Below are positions 62,323 through 64,000 of a DNA stretch of 64,000 bases, in pieces (within the stretch, counting starts at the first letter, position 1; every line of letters begins with the position of its first letter). Below the pieces are notes generated by a model. It was given only the letters and a program-made list of their open reading frames with translations. It had not been told where the DNA came from and did no database searches. Source of the DNA: Alphaproteobacteria bacterium (GTDB lineage Bacteria > Pseudomonadota > Alphaproteobacteria > Rhizobiales > BM303); NCBI GenBank assembly GCA_024275895.1, contig JAJRYE010000106.1, forward strand, positions 18,815-82,814, read 5' to 3'. The translations under genes and the position numbers were made by a program.

Positions 62323-63642
62323 ATGAAAATTTGTGTGGTTGGTACGGGATATGTCGGGCTGGTTTCGGGGGCCTGTTTCTCTGAATTTGGATTTCATGTC
62401 ACCTGCGTGGATAAGGATGCCGGTATTGTTGCGCGTCTTGAGCGCGACGAAATCCCGATTTACGAGCCGGGGCTGGATGATCTGGTGCATAAAAACCGGG
62501 TTGCCGGACGCCTTGATTTTACCACCAATCTGGCAAACTCTGTAAAGGATGCCGATGCGGTGTTCATCGCGGTGGGAACGCCGTCGCGGCGCGGGGACGG
62601 GGCTGCGGATCTTGTTTTTGTCGAGAGCGCCGCGCGGGAAATTGCCGCAAATCTGAGCGGATTTACCGTTATCGTAACCAAATCCACGGTGCCGGTGGGC
62701 ACGGCGCGCCATATCGAGCGTATCGTGCGCGAGACCAGCCCGGAAGCGGATTTTGCAATGGCTTCCAACCCCGAATTCTTGCGCGAGGGCTCGGCGATTG
62801 AGGATTTCATGCGACCCGACCGGGTGGTTGTCGGGGTGGAAGACGAGCGTGCCAGAGATATTTTGGCCCGTTTGTACCGGCCCTTGTCCTTGCGTGATGC
62901 GCCGGTTTTGTTCACCGGGCTGGAAAGTGCCGAGCTGATCAAATATGCCGGGAACGGGTTTTTGGCCACCAAGATTGCTTTTATCAACCAGATTGCAGAT
63001 TTGTGCGAAGCGGTGGACGCCGATGTGCAGGATGTTGCCAAGGGCATCGGGCTTGACGGGCGCATAGGCGCCAAATTCCTGCATCCGGGACCCGGCTTTG
63101 GCGGCTCATGCTTTCCCAAGGACACGCGGGCCCTCTCGGTGATTGCGCGTGAAGCCGGCGCGCCCATGAGCCTTGTCGATGCGGTGATTGCCTCGAATGA
63201 TGCGCGCAAACAGGCCATGGCAAAACGCATCATTGCCGCGCTTGGCGGTGATGCGCGCGGCAAGCGGATCGGCATTTTGGGTGTGAGTTTCAAACCCAAT
63301 ACTGATGATATGCGCGAATCGCCGTCTCTGGATATCATTCCGCATCTCATGGAAGCGGGAGCGGATATTCGCGCCTTTGACCCGGCCGCCATGGAGAGGG
63401 CGGCGGAGATGCTTCCCGGCGTGGACTGGCAAGAAGATTCTTACACGGTAGCGAAGGGGGCTGATTGTCTGGTTATTCTGACCGAGTGGAACGAGTTCCG
63501 GGCGCTTGATCTGAACAAGCTGTCCGCAATCATGAAGCGGCCGTTATTGATCGATTTGCGCAATATCTATACACTTGAGGAAATCGCGCCGACGCCTTTT
63601 ACCTATCACAGCATCGGACGTCCGGCCGCGCTTCGTGATTGA
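62323..63642 (+). CDS. ugd: UDP-glucose 6-dehydrogenase
   Basis: About 439 aa. Oxidises UDP-glucose to UDP-glucuronate for exopolysaccharide or LPS. It has Rossmann MKICVVGTGYVGLVSGACFS, STVPVGTARHIERIV, ASNPEFLREGSAIEDFMRPD, and the catalytic Cys in HPGPGFGGSCFPKDTRAL, plus GVSFKPNTDDMRESPSLDII. The start at 62323 follows GAGGGA, 6-7 nt upstream; the in-frame ATG-less extension to 62290 is unlikely. Confidence 0.96.
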   Translation: MKICVVGTGYVGLVSGACFSEFGFHVTCVDKDAGIVARLERDEIPIYEPGLDDLVHKNRVAGRLDFTTNLANSVKDADAVFIAVGTPSRRGDGAADLVFVESAAREIAANLSGFTVIVTKSTVPVGTARHIERIVRETSPEADFAMASNPEFLREGSAIEDFMRPDRVVVGVEDERARDILARLYRPLSLRDAPVLFTGLESAELIKYAGNGFLATKIAFINQIADLCEAVDADVQDVAKGIGLDGRIGAKFLHPGPGFGGSCFPKDTRALSVIAREAGAPMSLVDAVIASNDARKQAMAKRIIAALGGDARGKRIGILGVSFKPNTDDMRESPSLDIIPHLMEAGADIRAFDPAAMERAAEMLPGVDWQEDSYTVAKGADCLVILTEWNEFRALDLNKLSAIMKRPLLIDLRNIYTLEEIAPTPFTYHSIGRPAALRD

Positions 63643-63680
63643 ACAGGGACGGTGAATTCGCATCGTTAGCGCTTCTTTAA

Positions 63681-63759
63681 AAAAGCGGGAACCGGTTTTC
63701 CGATAAGAAGTGCGGCAAAAACAACAAATTAGAATTCGGTTTTGATTCCATCAAAACAT
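63681..63759. repeat. Dispersed palindromic repeat, copy B
   Basis: AAAAGCGGGAACCGGTTTTC at its start and TTTTGATTCCATCAAAA near its end align with copy A (15547-15609 plus 16333 onward) with about 80-85 percent identity by eye. It lies just downstream of ugd, as copy A lies just downstream of pyc, which suits a role at transcript ends. Confidence 0.7.
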
Positions 63760-63880
63760 GACGCGCTCCAGCCCGGAAACATTCGCCATTGACCGGGCCA
63801 TCAAGAACGCAAGGCGCAGGTTGACGGCGACGTGGCTTTGGGCGGCAAGATTGTAAAGCTCGGTTGGCTTTGTTTCCTGT
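63751..63880 (-). pseudogene. Short gmd-like remnant at an IS junction
   Basis: The minus strand encodes TELYNLAAQSHVAV, which matches the conserved segment of GDP-mannose 4,6-dehydratase (YNLAAQSHV). The similarity stops on both sides: downstream the frame ends at 63751 after unrelated residues, upstream it runs into the IS end. Only about 14 residues are recognisable, so this is at most a remnant. A gmd gene would suit the neighbouring ugd in polysaccharide synthesis. Confidence 0.4.
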
Positions 63881-64000
63881 GACCTGCCCCCAAATTTTGG
63901 TCCACTGACAAGTAGAATTTGTTCTCCTTGTGTTTTGCCACTATTTTGCGGCGGTAGCAATGGGCGGCTGCGCTGGAGCCTCCAATAGCGCAGGCGCGGC
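63880..64000. mobile_element. End of a probable insertion sequence (IS3-like terminus), cut by window end
   Basis: TGACCTGCCCCCAAATTTTG at about 63880 resembles IS3-family termini (TGA-x-CTGCCCCC). On the minus strand an open frame enters from beyond 64000 (RLRYWRLQRSRPLL) and another ends at a TAG near 63941. The element continues outside the window, so its family and completeness cannot be fixed. The 63643-63880 interval before it holds only the repeat and the gmd-like remnant. Confidence 0.45.

Overview
The window is about 64 kb of an alphaproteobacterial chromosome. Two gene orders support this: trpF-trpB-trpA-accD-folC beside trxA, and aroA-cmk-rpsA with sppA, ihfB, a LapA-domain gene, pyrF and trpF. 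These orders are typical of Hyphomicrobiales/Rhodobacterales-like genomes. Other alphaproteobacterial markers are a DUF1150 gene, a TIGR02300 (FYDLNK) gene, a RegB/PrrB kinase and an AccD without its zinc-finger cysteines. Coding density is high. I found no rRNA, tRNA, CRISPR array or prophage.

Layout. 1-11.4 kb: heat-shock and housekeeping genes (dnaK 5'-partial, dnaJ, DUF1330, dapB, gpmA on +; hrcA, grpE, polA, pyrE and a lytic transglycosylase on -). Three genes here carry in-frame stop codons that interrupt an otherwise well-conserved reading frame: dnaK (TAG before its conserved acidic tail), grpE (TAG before its C-terminal domain) and the transglycosylase (TAA exactly at the predicted catalytic glutamate). 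11.5-15.5 kb: DUF1150 and pyruvate carboxylase. 15.55-16.37 kb: an internally deleted IS5-family (IS903-type) element with perfect 9-bp target duplications, inserted into a palindromic intergenic repeat. A second copy of that repeat lies at 63.7 kb.

16.4-28 kb holds the most unusual locus. It has a branched-chain-amino-acid-type ABC importer (livH, livM, binding protein, livG) and a LivF ATPase fused to a UPF0261 / Tm-1-like domain. These are followed by a stand-alone 'PEP-hydrolase' TIM barrel, an SRPBCC protein and a flotillin. Divergent and upstream are a truncated second copy of the TIM barrel and a regulator in which a third TIM-barrel copy is fused to a degenerate sigma-54-activator-type AAA+ core and a Fis-type HTH. 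UPF0261 and this TIM barrel are the two halves of the plant antiviral protein Tm-1. Their bacterial role is unknown; here they are physically tied to an importer and to a dedicated regulator.

28-37.3 kb: a small zinc-ribbon protein, a YpfJ-type metallopeptidase, phospholipid synthesis (psd-pssA), an Atm1-type ABC exporter, a LysM protein with long Lys/Pro/Ala repeats, a LOG-family protein and citramalate synthase. 37.4-48.2 kb: an ABC importer (binding protein, fused permease, ATPase) next to a PgtABC-like signalling set (regulatory binding protein, histidine kinase, sigma-54 response regulator) and a RegB-type redox kinase. A good -24/-12 promoter with a possible IHF site lies directly upstream of the importer. 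The transport and regulatory binding proteins are close paralogues, so the cell probably senses and imports the same ligand. 48.2-61 kb: thioredoxin and the folC-accD-trpABF-pyrF and ihfB-sppA-rpsA-cmk-aroA blocks. 61-64 kb: TIGR02300 protein, VanZ-like protein, UDP-glucose dehydrogenase, then a junction where a short gmd-like remnant meets the end of a probable insertion sequence that leaves the window.
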